From CAZTTG01 sp964615935 (GTDB lineage: Bacteria > Planctomycetota > UBA1135 > GCA-002686595), in the NCBI GenBank assembly GCA_964615935.1, contig CAZTTG010000030.1, positions 1-64,000 on the forward strand: a stretch of DNA of 64,000 nucleotides. Direction: 5' to 3'. Shown piece after piece: positions 1 to 9,614 of this stretch. The notes beneath the pieces are model-generated. The model was not told where the DNA came from. It worked only from the letters and a program-made list of their open reading frames with translations, and did not search any database. Positions within the stretch are counted from its first letter, which is position 1; each line of letters begins with the position of its first letter. A program made the position numbers and the translations under genes.

Positions 1-254
<254 letters not shown>

Positions 255-1145
255 ATGCCTCAGAAGACCCTCGTCCTGAAGGTGCCCGCCGGTGAGCAGG
301 AGGGCCTTCGCCGGCGCCTGGCCGGCGGCCCCTTCGATTTCCGGTCCATTCCCCACGCCCTCTTCAGCGCGCGGGGAGAGGGGGTCACCGCCACCCTCTA
401 TCGAAGCGGCAAGCTGGTGGTGCAGGGGCCCGAGCCGGAGCTCTTCGCGGCGCGCTACCTCGACCCGGCGATCCGGCCCGCGGGCGAGGGCCGCGCCCAC
501 CCGCCCGCCGCGCCTCGTGGGCCGGCCGCGGGCAGCGACGAGGCCGGCAAGGGCGACTACTTCGGCCCGCTGGTGGTGGCCGCGGTGCGGCTGGACGAGG
601 AGCTGCTCGATGAGCTGGCCACGTCGCCCCACGTCCGGGACAGCAAGAAGCTCTCGGACGAGGCCGCCCGGCGCACCGGCGCAGCCCTGCGGGCCCGCTG
701 CCCGCACGCCGTCGAGCGCCTGGACCCGCCCGAGTACAACCGCGAGTACGCCCGCGTCGGCAACCTCAACCTCCTGCTGGCGGAGCAGCACGCGCGGGCT
801 CTGCGCGGGATCGCCCAGGCCGGCCTGCACGTGATCGTGGATCAGTTCGGCCCCGAAGGGCTGATGCGGCGCGCCCTGCAGGGCCTCGACGTGCGCCTGG
901 AGCAGCGGCCGAGGGCCGAGAGCCACCCCGCCGTGGCGGCCGCCAGCATCCTGGCGCGCGAGGCCTTCCTGGACGGCATCGAGGAGCTCTCTCGGGAGTA
1001 CGCCGTGGACCTCCACAAGGGCGCCGGCAGCCCGACCGAGGCCTCGGCGCGGCGCTTCCTGGCCCTGCACGGACCCGAGGAGCTGGGCGCGGTGGCCAAG
1101 CTGCACTTCAAGACGACCCGCAAGCTCCTCGGGGAAGGGCGATGA
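255..1145 (+). CDS. rnhC: Ribonuclease HIII
   Basis: This 296-residue protein is a type 2 ribonuclease H of the HIII class, which cleaves the RNA strand of RNA-DNA hybrids in the cytoplasm. The N-terminal 80 or so residues match the TBP-like substrate-binding extension (DUF3378) that separates HIII from HII. The catalytic domain opens with GSDEAGKGDYFGPLV, carrying the first metal-binding Asp-Glu pair, followed by DSKKLSD, an IVDQFG segment and ESHPAVAAASILAR, all typical of the family. The ATG at 255 was chosen over an in-frame GTG at 237 because the protein then begins directly with the conserved strand. The stop overlaps the dapF start by 4 bases (ATGA), so the two are probably cotranslated. 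Confidence 0.93.
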   Translation: MPQKTLVLKVPAGEQEGLRRRLAGGPFDFRSIPHALFSARGEGVTATLYRSGKLVVQGPEPELFAARYLDPAIRPAGEGRAHPPAAPRGPAAGSDEAGKGDYFGPLVVAAVRLDEELLDELATSPHVRDSKKLSDEAARRTGAALRARCPHAVERLDPPEYNREYARVGNLNLLLAEQHARALRGIAQAGLHVIVDQFGPEGLMRRALQGLDVRLEQRPRAESHPAVAAASILAREAFLDGIEELSREYAVDLHKGAGSPTEASARRFLALHGPEELGAVAKLHFKTTRKLLGEGR

Positions 1146-1981
1146 GGCTGCGCCTCTACTCCGCCGCGGGGAACCGCTTCGCGCTCCTCGATCAGGGCCG
1201 CGAGGGGGTTCTGGCCGATGCCTCGGCCGCGGCGCGGGCCCTCTGCGGCGGACGGGGCTCTCCCGCCGGGCCGCGAGGATCGCAGCCCGCCGTCGGGGAG
1301 GGCCTCGACGGCCTCATCCTGGCCTCGCCGCCCAGGGCCGGAGGCGACGCCCGGATCGCCTTCCGGAACGCGGACGGCAGCCGACCGGAGGCCTGCGGCA
1401 ACGGCCTGCGGGCGGCGGTGCTGTGGCTCGCCGGGCAGGGCGTCGCGGCCGCGGAGGAGGGCTGCGTCCTGGAGACGGACGTCGGCGCGCGCCGAGCTCG
1501 CCTGCTGCGACGGGGTGGGAAGCCCTGGGGCGCGCGGGTGGAGATGGGCGAGCCGACGTTCGTGGAGGGGCCCGCCCTCGACCGGATCGGGATCTCGGCC
1601 GAGATCACCTGCCTGCACGTCGGCAATCCCCACTGCGTGATCGAGGTCGAGGACCTCGAGTCCGCCCCGGTGGAGACGCTGGGGCCCGCGATCGAGCGTC
1701 ACCCCGGCTTCTCCCACGGCACCAACGTCGAGTTCGCCGAGCTGCGCGGCGACCGCCTGGCCCTGCGCGTGTGGGAGCGCGGGGTGGGCGAGACCGCCGC
1801 CTGCGGAACCGGGGCCTGCGCGGCCGCCGCGGTCGCCGTCCGCCGCGGCCACCTGAGCTCGCCGGTCGAAGTCGATCTGCCCGGCGGGCGCCTCACCGTG
1901 GAATGGGACGGCCAGGGCGAGCTCTGGCTCTCCGGGCCGTGCGAGGGGCTCGGCGAGCTCGAGTGGTCGCCCGCGCGCTGA
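1142..1981 (+). CDS. dapF: Diaminopimelate epimerase
   Basis: This 279-residue enzyme interconverts LL- and meso-diaminopimelate in lysine and peptidoglycan-precursor synthesis. Both catalytic cysteines are present in family-typical motifs: Cys85 in ACGNGLRAA and Cys221 in ETAACGTGACA. The conserved GNPHCV segment lies at 161-166. Its length matches the usual 270-280 residues. It starts inside the rnhC stop codon (ATGA), so it belongs to the same transcription unit. No meso-DAP pathway partner lies nearby. The extra 20 or so residues around 25-55 are Gly/Pro/Arg-rich and look like a lineage-specific loop. The family assignment is firm. Confidence 0.95.
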   Translation: MRLRLYSAAGNRFALLDQGREGVLADASAAARALCGGRGSPAGPRGSQPAVGEGLDGLILASPPRAGGDARIAFRNADGSRPEACGNGLRAAVLWLAGQGVAAAEEGCVLETDVGARRARLLRRGGKPWGARVEMGEPTFVEGPALDRIGISAEITCLHVGNPHCVIEVEDLESAPVETLGPAIERHPGFSHGTNVEFAELRGDRLALRVWERGVGETAACGTGACAAAAVAVRRGHLSSPVEVDLPGGRLTVEWDGQGELWLSGPCEGLGELEWSPAR

Positions 1982-2054
1982 GAGCCCGTGAGGAAACCCC
2001 AAGCACCCCCCAGGGCCCCCTGGATCCGCGCTGGCGGCGTTGCGGCACTTCCGA

Positions 2055-2071
2055 GTATTACCGTGGAATAC
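2055..2071 (+). promoter_or_regulatory. Small inverted repeat in an AT-richer patch upstream of the M48 gene
   Basis: GTATT at 2055-2059 and AATAC at 2067-2071 form a perfect inverted repeat with a 7-base spacer. They sit in one of the few AT-richer patches of the 183-base gap between dapF and the M48 protease gene. It could be an operator or part of the promoter for the downstream gene. No convincing -35/-10 pair was identified, so this is only a pointer. Confidence 0.2.
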
Positions 2072-2164
2072 GCGTCATCACCGCGCCTAGCCAGCCCAAA
2101 TCCAGGGAGCCCTGGGCGGCACCTGGGGCTTCCTCACGGGCTCTGAACGTCGGCCACCGAACCC

Positions 2165-3844
2165 ATGGGCTACCTGGGCCACCTTCTCCTGGCGATCCTC
2201 GTCCAGTCTCTGGCCGAGGTCGGGCTGCGCACGGGCGTGGTCGCGCCCCTGTGGATGCTGGCCCTCCTCGCGGCCCCCCACCTCCTGGGCGCGGGGATCC
2301 GCCGCCTCCTGGCGAGAGGCTCCGCGCGGTGGGCGGACGCCGGCCTCGCGCTCCTGCACTGGCTGCCGGTGGCGCTCTTCGCCCTGGCCGTCGGCGCCCT
2401 GGGCTGGCTCGAGACGGTCGAGGCCTGGCTCGGGGCCAGCCCCTCGCTGATGGAGTGGCCCCACCCCGCGGCGCTCGTGGCGCTGGCGCCGCTGCTGGCC
2501 TGGTGCCTGCTCGCGATCGACGCGCGCGCTCGCGTGATCGAGCTCACCCCGGCCGGCCGAAGCGCCCATCGACGCTTCTACGCGCGCATGCTGCTCTCCA
2601 TCTTCGCGCCGCTCGCCCTCTACGTTCTGGTGGCCTGGCCGGTCGGCGAGAGCGAGCTCCTGCGGGTGTCCATCGAGGAGATCGGGCTCTTCGGAGCGGC
2701 CTTCTACGTGGGCCTCCTGCTGCTCTTCGTCATCGGCCTGCCGGGGATGCTGCGGCTCAGCTGGGATACGGGCCCCCTGCCCCCGGGCCCCCTGCGCGAC
2801 GTCCTGGGCCTGGTGGCCGCGCGGGCCGGCTTCCGCTGCCGCCAGCTGCTCCTGTGGCGCACGGGCGGCCTGATGGCCAACGCCGCGGTCGTCGGGGTGT
2901 TCCCCTGGCAGCGGCTGGTGCTCTTCTCCGACGCCCTGCTGGCGCAGCTCGACCTGCGCGAGGCGGCGGCGGTCTTCGGACACGAGATCGGCCACGTCGC
3001 GCGACGTCACGTGCCCATCTTCGGCGCCTGGGTCCTGGGCTTCCTCATGATCGCCGACCTCCTGGCGACCCACGTGGTGGGGAAGGACGAGCTGACCACC
3101 GCCGCGACCCTCCTGCCCCTCTCGCTCCTCTGGTTCCTGTCCTTCGGCTTCCTCTCGCGTCGCTTCGAGCTGGAGGCGGACCTCTACGGAGCGGAGCTGA
3201 CCGGCGACACGCCGGCCCTGGTCAGCGCCCTCGAGCGGGTGGGGGGAGGCCCGACCCGCCGCCGATCGAGCTGGCGCCACTTCAGCACCGCCGACCGGAT
3301 CGCCTTCCTGTGCCGGGCGCGAGAGCGGCCGGAGGTGGCCCGGGCCCTGCGACGACGGCTGAAGCGCCTCAGCCGGCTCGGCATCGTCGTCTTCGCCGCA
3401 GCCGGGGCGCTGGAACTCGCCAGCCTGTCGATGGGCTGGGAGGAGGGGCATCTGACCGCCGATCTCCGGCTGGGGCGCTACGTCGCGGCCGAGGAGCGTC
3501 TGGCCACCATGGAGGAGCCGGAGGAGGGGCTCGTGCGGCTCGCGCGGCGCGCCGCCGAGCTGGAGCGAGGGCTGGGCGAGGCCCCGAGCGCCGCGGCCCT
3601 CGAGGGCGCGGCCCGCGCGGCGCTCCTCGCGGGCGACGGTGCGGCTACCCTGGAGTGGCTCGAGCTCGCCTGGCTGCGCGGCGCCGACCACCTCCTCGCG
3701 CCCGCCCGGGCGCTGGAGCTGGCGCACGAGGAGAAGTGGGAGGAGGCCCGCGCCGCCCTGAGCGGCGCGGGGCCGACCTGGGCCGCGCTCCTGGCCCCGC
3801 GGCTCGCCGAGGGCCGCGATCGTCCCGGCGACGAGGGGGATTGA
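2165..3844 (+). CDS. M48-family integral membrane zinc metalloprotease
   Basis: This 559-residue protein has several hydrophobic segments in its first 200 residues and again around 285-330, so it is an inner-membrane protein. The zinc-protease signature HEIGH is at 273-277, preceded by the AAAVFG lead-in and followed by ARRHV, as in M48 (HtpX/Ste24) peptidases. The third zinc ligand fits FELEAD near 335-339. The C-terminal 190 residues (about 370-559) are soluble, Ala/Leu/Glu-rich and helical, and may be TPR-like. M48 enzymes degrade misfolded membrane proteins or process substrates at the membrane. It stands alone between dapF and gyrA. The fold and catalytic class are clear; the substrate is unknown. 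Confidence 0.85.
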   Translation: MGYLGHLLLAILVQSLAEVGLRTGVVAPLWMLALLAAPHLLGAGIRRLLARGSARWADAGLALLHWLPVALFALAVGALGWLETVEAWLGASPSLMEWPHPAALVALAPLLAWCLLAIDARARVIELTPAGRSAHRRFYARMLLSIFAPLALYVLVAWPVGESELLRVSIEEIGLFGAAFYVGLLLLFVIGLPGMLRLSWDTGPLPPGPLRDVLGLVAARAGFRCRQLLLWRTGGLMANAAVVGVFPWQRLVLFSDALLAQLDLREAAAVFGHEIGHVARRHVPIFGAWVLGFLMIADLLATHVVGKDELTTAATLLPLSLLWFLSFGFLSRRFELEADLYGAELTGDTPALVSALERVGGGPTRRRSSWRHFSTADRIAFLCRARERPEVARALRRRLKRLSRLGIVVFAAAGALELASLSMGWEEGHLTADLRLGRYVAAEERLATMEEPEEGLVRLARRAAELERGLGEAPSAAALEGAARAALLAGDGAATLEWLELAWLRGADHLLAPARALELAHEEKWEEARAALSGAGPTWAALLAPRLAEGRDRPGDEGD

Positions 3845-4053
3845 GAGCCCCGCTCCATCCATCCGGGACCCCCGAGGCAGCGGCCCCATCGCGAGCTCGC
3901 ATTAAACGGAATAGGGAGCCTGGATCGGGTCCCTGCGGGCGCGGATAATGAGCGGCCCCATCCCCGGCGATGGGCCTCTGCGGGCGCCCCGGAGCGAGGG
4001 GGCGGGGTCCGGCGGCCCGGCGAGCCGCCCGCCGACGAAGGAAACAGCAACTC

Positions 4054-6606
4054 ATGACCGCACCGGATCAGCTCACATCGGGGAACGACCGCACGCTGCC
4101 GCGCAACATCGTGCGCGAGATGCGTGAGTCCTACCTGACCTACGCCCTCAGCGTCATTCACTCGCGGGCGCTACCGGACGTGCGCGACGGGCTCAAGCCC
4201 TCGCAGCGCAGGATCCTGGTGGCGATGCACGACCTGAACCTCGGCCCGCGCTCGAAGTACAGGAAGTGCGCCAAGATCGCCGGCGACACCTCGGGCAACT
4301 ACCACCCCCACGGGGAGTCGGTCATCTACCCGACCCTGGTGCGGATGGCGCAGCCCTTCTCCATGCGCTACCCGCTGATCGACGGGCAGGGCAACTTCGG
4401 GTCCATCGACGGCGATCCCCCGGCGGCCATGCGATACACCGAGGCGCGCATGGCCCGGACCTCGGTCGACATGCTGGAGGACATCGACAAGGAGACCGTC
4501 GACCGCCAGGCCAACTACGACGAGTCGCGCACCGAGCCGGTGGTGCTGCCGGGCCGTTTCCCCAACCTGCTGTGCAACGGCTCGGACGGTATCGCGGTGG
4601 GCATGGCCACCAGCCTGTCGCCCCACAACCTGCGCGAGATCGTCGCCGCCCTGCGAGCGGTGCTGGACGATCCGCAGATCACGATCGCCGATCTGTGCGG
4701 CATCGTCACGGGACCCGACTTCCCCACCGGCGGCATCATCATGGGCCGGAGCGGGATCGTGAAGGCCTACGCCACCGGCCGCGGCCTGGTGCGCCTGCGC
4801 GCGCGCTGCGCGGTGGAGGACCTCCGCAGCAAGCAGCAGATCGTCGTCAGCGAGGTGCCCTACCAGGTGCGCAAGGGCACCATCATCGAGAAGATCGTCG
4901 AGGTGGTGAAGGACGGGCGCATCACCGGGATCTCCGACGTGCGCGACGAGTCCGACCGCAAGGGCATGCGCCTGGTGATCGAGCTCAAGCGGGGCGAGGA
5001 TCCGCAGGTGATCCTCAATCAGCTCTACCAGTTCACCTCGCTGCAGACCACCGTCAGCATCATCAACCTGGTGATCGACCGGGGGCAGCCGCGCACCCTC
5101 AGCCTGCGGGGCCTCCTGGACTGCTACGTGGCCCACCGCAAGCAGATCATCCGGCGGCGCACGCAGTACCTGCTGACCAAGGCCGAGGACCGGCTCCACA
5201 TCGTGGAGGGCCTGAGGATCGCCGTCGGCGACATCGACGAGACCATCAAGATCGTCCGCGGGAGCCAGAACACCGAGGAGGCCAAGGCGGGGCTGTCGGA
5301 GCGCTTCGGCCTGAGCGCCCGCCAGTCGCAGGCCATCGTCGACATGCGCCTGGGCCGCCTCACGGGCCTGGAGCGCGAGAAGCTGGAGGAGGAGTACCAG
5401 AAGCTCACCGAGGACATCGCCGACCTCAAGGACATCCTGGCCCGCGACGAGCGGGTGGTGAGCATCATCCGCGAGGACCTCGACGACCTCGAGAAGCGCT
5501 TCGGCGACGATCGGCGCACCGAGGTGTCCGAGGAGGAGATCGAGGGCGCCTTCGACATCGAGGAGCTGATCACCGAGGAGATGATGGTGGTCACCTTCTC
5601 CTCCGGCGGCTACGTCAAGCGGACAGCGCTGGACACCTACCGCGCGCAGGGCCGCGGCGGGCGCGGCATCCGCGGATCGGACACCAAGGAGGGGGACGCC
5701 ATCCACTCCCTCTTCGTGGCCGGAACGCACGACTACATCCTGTGCTTCTCCAACCGCGGCCAGGTGTACTGGCGCAAGGCCTACCAGCTCCCGGAGGCGT
5801 CGCGCACCTCGCCCGGTCGGGCGATGTCCAACGTGCTGCCGCTGTCCTCGGGGGAGGAGATCACCAACGTCCTGCGCGTGCGGGAGTTCGACAACGAGAG
5901 CTCGGTCTTCTTCTGCACCAAGAAGGGCACCGTCAAGAAGACCCCCCTGGAGGCCTACTCGCGCCCCAAGAAGGGCGGAATCCGGGCCATCGTGCTGGAG
6001 GAGGAGGACGAGGTGGTGTCCGTGGGGCTGGTGCGCCCGGGGGACACGATCGTCCTGGGATCCCGCCGGGGCCAGGCCATCCACTTCGACGAGAAGGCCG
6101 TGCGCTCCATGGGTCGGGTCTCGCGCGGCGTGCGCGGCATTCGCCTGCGGGCCCGCGACGAGGTGGTGGGCCTGATCGTGGCCGAGGCCGACGCCTACCT
6201 GCTGACCGCCTGCCGGAGCGGGTACGGCAAGCGCACGCCCATCACCGAGTACCCGATCAAGGGACGCGGCGGCCAGGGGGTGATCAACATCAAGACCGCG
6301 GGCCGCAACGGTCCGGTGATCGGTCTGGCCCTGTGCCGCGACGAGGACGAGGCCATCTACATCACCGCCAGCGGGATGATCGTCCGCTCCCCGATCACCG
6401 ACATGCGCCCCATGGGGCGCAGCACCCAGGGGGTGCGGCTGGTCAACCTCAAGCGGGGCGACACCCTGGTGGCCGCCGAGGTGGTCACCGCCCGGGACAT
6501 CGAAGCCTTCGGCCCGGCCGAGAACGGGGCCGCAGGGAATGGGGACGCCGAGAACGGAGCCGCAGGGAACGGGAAGGTCCGCGCCGGAGAGGAGCAGGAG
6601 CCGTGA
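4054..6606 (+). CDS. gyrA: DNA gyrase subunit A
   Basis: This 850-residue type IIA topoisomerase A subunit breaks and rejoins DNA to introduce negative supercoils with GyrB. The breakage domain shows DGLKPSQRRIL near 45-55, HPHGES near 84-89, DGQGNFGSIDG and the catalytic Tyr128 in AAMRYTEARM. The C-terminal wrapping domain has a GyrA-box-like AQGRGGRGIRG, which favours gyrase over topoisomerase IV, and six blade-like repeats. The ATG at 4054 was chosen because an AAGGAA ribosome site precedes it by about 11 bases; a longer in-frame start at 3970 adds only Arg/Gly-rich sequence. The tail carries two copies of a 10-residue AENGAAGNG repeat. A GATAAT hexamer at 3944-3949 could be its -10 box. 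The gene overlaps yqeY by 4 bases. Confidence 0.95.
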   Translation: MTAPDQLTSGNDRTLPRNIVREMRESYLTYALSVIHSRALPDVRDGLKPSQRRILVAMHDLNLGPRSKYRKCAKIAGDTSGNYHPHGESVIYPTLVRMAQPFSMRYPLIDGQGNFGSIDGDPPAAMRYTEARMARTSVDMLEDIDKETVDRQANYDESRTEPVVLPGRFPNLLCNGSDGIAVGMATSLSPHNLREIVAALRAVLDDPQITIADLCGIVTGPDFPTGGIIMGRSGIVKAYATGRGLVRLRARCAVEDLRSKQQIVVSEVPYQVRKGTIIEKIVEVVKDGRITGISDVRDESDRKGMRLVIELKRGEDPQVILNQLYQFTSLQTTVSIINLVIDRGQPRTLSLRGLLDCYVAHRKQIIRRRTQYLLTKAEDRLHIVEGLRIAVGDIDETIKIVRGSQNTEEAKAGLSERFGLSARQSQAIVDMRLGRLTGLEREKLEEEYQKLTEDIADLKDILARDERVVSIIREDLDDLEKRFGDDRRTEVSEEEIEGAFDIEELITEEMMVVTFSSGGYVKRTALDTYRAQGRGGRGIRGSDTKEGDAIHSLFVAGTHDYILCFSNRGQVYWRKAYQLPEASRTSPGRAMSNVLPLSSGEEITNVLRVREFDNESSVFFCTKKGTVKKTPLEAYSRPKKGGIRAIVLEEEDEVVSVGLVRPGDTIVLGSRRGQAIHFDEKAVRSMGRVSRGVRGIRLRARDEVVGLIVAEADAYLLTACRSGYGKRTPITEYPIKGRGGQGVINIKTAGRNGPVIGLALCRDEDEAIYITASGMIVRSPITDMRPMGRSTQGVRLVNLKRGDTLVAAEVVTARDIEAFGPAENGAAGNGDAENGAAGNGKVRAGEEQEP
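6517..6576 (+). repeat. 30-bp tandem repeat, two copies, in the gyrA 3' end
   Basis: Positions 6517-6546 and 6547-6576 are two imperfect 30-base units differing at a few positions. They encode AENGAAGNGD and AENGAAGNGK in the unstructured C-terminal tail of GyrA. The repeat is in frame, so copy-number change would only lengthen or shorten the acidic/Asn-Gly tail. Confidence 0.8.
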
Positions 6607-7055
6607 GCGAGGCCCTGCCCGGGAGGATCGGCGCCGACCTGAAGCAGGCGATGAGGGACCGCGACGCCCTGCGACGCGACACCCTGCGCATGTTGCTGGC
6701 GGGGATCAAGAACCGCGAGATCGAGCTGGGCCGCGAGCTCGAAGAGGTCGAGTTGCTCGAGGTGCTGCGCAAGTCGGTCAAGACCCGCCAGGACAGCGTG
6801 GAGCAGTTCCAGGCTGCCGGGCGGCAGGAGCTGGCGGACAAGGAGAGGGCCGAAATCGCCGTGATCGAGGCCTATCTGCCCCAACAGCTCGGCGAGGAGG
6901 ACGTCCGCGAGCTGATGGCGGCCCTTGTGTCCGAGCTGGGCCTGCAGTCCAGGAAGGACATGGGCCGGCTGATGAAGGAGCTCATGGTGCGCCACCGCGG
7001 TGAGATCGACGGGCGCACCGCCAGCCGCATCGCAGGGGAGCTGCTCGCTCCATGA
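6603..7055 (+). CDS. GatB/YqeY domain protein
   Basis: This 150-residue protein matches YqeY, a small helical protein related to the C-terminal tRNA-binding domain of the amidotransferase subunit GatB. Diagnostic segments are the N-terminal RDTLRMLLAGIKNREIELGR helix, EIAVIEAYLPQQL in the middle and a C-terminal KDMGRLMKELM helix. The start is a GTG overlapping the gyrA stop as GTGA, so it is translationally coupled to gyrase. The family often sits next to rpsU or dnaG rather than gyrA. Its precise role, probably tRNA-related, is unsettled. It ends 3 bases from the convergent sulfatase-like gene. Confidence 0.88.
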   Translation: MSEALPGRIGADLKQAMRDRDALRRDTLRMLLAGIKNREIELGRELEEVELLEVLRKSVKTRQDSVEQFQAAGRQELADKERAEIAVIEAYLPQQLGEEDVRELMAALVSELGLQSRKDMGRLMKELMVRHRGEIDGRTASRIAGELLAP

Positions 7056-7058
7056 CCG

Positions 7059-9470
7059 CTACCGGAACGGCTGGCAGCGCTCGCACCTGCAGCCGACCGG
7101 GAAGCTGAGCCGCTCGAGGGCATCGTCCTCGCCGGCCACGTCCGCGTAGCCTAGGGCCGCCAGGTCCTCGAACATGGTCTCGCTGGTCTGGCCCTCGGTC
7201 AGCCAGCCCGTGTCGACGGCGCTATTGAGCCAGCCCACCAGCGCCAGCCACATGCCGCGCGCCCGCTTGGGCTCCTCCTCGGAGAGGTCGGTCAGGCAGC
7301 CGGGATCGGCGGAGAGGTCGTAGAGCTCGACCTGGTGCTTCTCCTTGGGGCTCACCGACTGCGGGCGCATGTGAGCCCTCAGGTGCAGGATCAGATGCCA
7401 GCCTCCGTGGGTGACGGATGCGCTGAGGGCGAACATGGAGACGGCGAAGTGCGGCCGCTCGGGCTCATCCACCCGCTCGAGAGCCCTCAACAGGTTGCGG
7501 CCGGCGAAGCGGGCCCGGTGCAGCCCGGCCAGGTCCAGGAGGGTGCGGCCGAGATCGAGGTGGCCCACGAGCCGCTTCACCCGGGTGCCGGCGGGCGCTC
7601 CCGGGAAGGCCAGGATGAGGGGGACGTGGACCGTGTCCGGGTAGAGCTCGCCGTGGCAGAAGTACAGGCCGTGCTGACCCAGGCACTCCCCGTGGTCGGC
7701 GGTCACGGCGATGACGCCGTCTCGCAGCCGCGGATGCTGGAGCACGCGCGCGAGCTGGCTGTCCAGATAGTCCACCTCGGCCCGGTACTGGGTCGCCGGG
7801 TAGTCGATGTCCCTCAGGCCGGGCAGGTAGGGCGGGATCACCCTCTTGGGCAGCTCGAGCCGGGGGAGCGCGGGATCGCAGGGGTCCTTGCCCTCGGGGT
7901 AATAGCGGCCGGCGAAGGGCTCCGGCGGGCCGTAGGGGCCGTGCGCGTCGTAGAGGTGGAGCCACACGAAGAGCGATTGGTCGGCGCTGCCCTCGAGCCA
8001 CCCCTCGAGGACCGAGATGGTCTCGTCGGCGATCCGGTGCGGCCGGGCGGGCGTGGACATGCGGTCGAAGCCCTGGCCGATGCCGCAGTTGCCGTGGCTC
8101 AGGAGGGAGGCGGAGACCAGAGCCCAGGTCGAGTATCCCGCGCCCTGGAAGTGCTCCGCCAGGGTCCTGGCCTCCGAGGACAGGGCGTGCACGTTGCTGA
8201 TGATCCGGGTGTCCCGGGGGTGGGTGCCGGTCATCAGGGTGACGTGGGAGGGCACGGTCACGTTGGTGGTCGCGAAGCAGGTCTCGAAGAGGAGCCCGCG
8301 ATCGGCGAGCGCGTCGAGGACCGGCGTCCGGACCTCGACCTGCGATCGAGCCGCGCCCAGGTGATCCGCCCGGTGGGTGTCGGAGGTCACGAAGAGGACC
8401 GTCCGGGGGGGGGCGGCCGGAATCAGGAGGGCGGGCTCGGCGATGGCGCACAGCATCTCGTGCTCGCTCTCGCCCGAAAGCTCGAAGCGCAGCCGGACCT
8501 TCTGCCCGACCAGGGAGCGCAGTGGGATTTCGGCCTCCCTCCAGCCGTCGTCCTCCTTGGCGGCTCGCCGCTTGGGGATCTCGATGCTCCGCCCCGGGCC
8601 GTCCTCCGGCTGGATCTGGAGCTGCAGCCGCGGATCGCCTCCCGGCAGCCGGAGCGGCTTGGGGATCCCGTAGGAGAAGGCCAGGCGCGCCCCCCGGGGC
8701 ACGACCAGCTCGCACCCGATGGGGCGAAGGCTGGAGAGGCCCACCGAGCGGCGCGCCTCCTCGCCGATGGTGACCAGATCGGGTCCCTGGTAGGGATCGG
8801 GCAGCCAGCTCGAGAGGGGAGAGTCGATGAGGTCGATCCGCTCGACGGAGAGGTTCACCTTGGGCCCGAAGGTGCGCAGGTAGATCCGCCGGGGTTCTCC
8901 CTCCAGGAATCGCGCGTGGGGGAAGTCGAAGAACAGGGTCTGCGAGTGCTTGACCAGCTCGGGGACCACTCCATCGCCCACGATCACCCGCCCGGTCTCC
9001 AGGAGCAGGTTGAGCCGCAGTCCCCGCTTCGAGTCGGTCGAATGGGTCTGGACGGTCACGGCGATCCGGTTGAAGTGGCCCGCGTCGCGCGGCAGGGGAA
9101 TGGAGATCAGGGCGTTTTCGTGGCCTCTCACGAACAGGCTGCGGCGCTCCGGGTCCCCGCTCGCCGAGACGATCTCGGCGGCGCCTTGCTTGATCAGCCA
9201 GGTCTCGGGCTGCTCGGGGATGGCGAGGGTGGCGACCTTGCGGGACTCCGGGCGCTCGGCCTCCTCGGCCAGCGACTCCAGCTCGAGGTTCTGCCGCCGG
9301 ATCCCGCCGAGATCCTCCGCCCCGCCGCCGCAGGAGGCGCACAGGCCGAGCGCGCCGAGCAGGAGCGCGAGACCTCCGCGAGCGCGCCCCGAAGGGCGCT
9401 CACCAGGGCCGCGCCGCGAACGAACGGCGGTCGGCGCCAGGGAACGGGCGGGTTCGCGGGGCGTGGTCAT
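7059..9470 (-). CDS. Sulfatase-fold secreted protein with Thr at the nucleophile position
   Basis: This 803-residue protein begins with a long basic N-terminus and a hydrophobic Leu/Ala stretch ending in Cys residues, so it is exported and may be a lipoprotein. The first 350 residues form a beta-rich region of unknown type. An alkaline-phosphatase/sulfatase domain follows: LFVTSDTHRADHLGA, the nucleophile loop TVPSHVTLMTG, and VTADHGECLGQHG for metal binding. The nucleophile position is Thr405, not the Cys or Ser needed for formylglycine, so a phosphoesterase or transferase role is as likely as sulfatase. It faces the WD40 gene across a 144-base divergent promoter region and converges on yqeY. 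Confidence 0.8.
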   Translation of the reverse strand: MTTPREPARSLAPTAVRSRRGPGERPSGRARGGLALLLGALGLCASCGGGAEDLGGIRRQNLELESLAEEAERPESRKVATLAIPEQPETWLIKQGAAEIVSASGDPERRSLFVRGHENALISIPLPRDAGHFNRIAVTVQTHSTDSKRGLRLNLLLETGRVIVGDGVVPELVKHSQTLFFDFPHARFLEGEPRRIYLRTFGPKVNLSVERIDLIDSPLSSWLPDPYQGPDLVTIGEEARRSVGLSSLRPIGCELVVPRGARLAFSYGIPKPLRLPGGDPRLQLQIQPEDGPGRSIEIPKRRAAKEDDGWREAEIPLRSLVGQKVRLRFELSGESEHEMLCAIAEPALLIPAAPPRTVLFVTSDTHRADHLGAARSQVEVRTPVLDALADRGLLFETCFATTNVTVPSHVTLMTGTHPRDTRIISNVHALSSEARTLAEHFQGAGYSTWALVSASLLSHGNCGIGQGFDRMSTPARPHRIADETISVLEGWLEGSADQSLFVWLHLYDAHGPYGPPEPFAGRYYPEGKDPCDPALPRLELPKRVIPPYLPGLRDIDYPATQYRAEVDYLDSQLARVLQHPRLRDGVIAVTADHGECLGQHGLYFCHGELYPDTVHVPLILAFPGAPAGTRVKRLVGHLDLGRTLLDLAGLHRARFAGRNLLRALERVDEPERPHFAVSMFALSASVTHGGWHLILHLRAHMRPQSVSPKEKHQVELYDLSADPGCLTDLSEEEPKRARGMWLALVGWLNSAVDTGWLTEGQTSETMFEDLAALGYADVAGEDDALERLSFPVGCRCERCQPFR

Positions 9471-9614
9471 GGCCGGCTGGGGGTGGAATGCTCTGGCTGA
9501 GGTGGGTCGAGGCGGACCCGAGATGGTATCACAGACCCGGTCGCGGCCGGGCCGGGCGCGATCCCGCGGCTCGCACCGAAGCGGGCGCGGCCCGACCCCG
9601 CGACGGCTGCCTCG

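Noticed and set aside
4266..6600. Long plus-strand frame overlapping gyrA in another frame and ending in yqeY
   Set aside because: Only its last 150 codons (from GTG 6603) are real, as YqeY. The rest is an Arg/Gly-rich shadow of gyrA.
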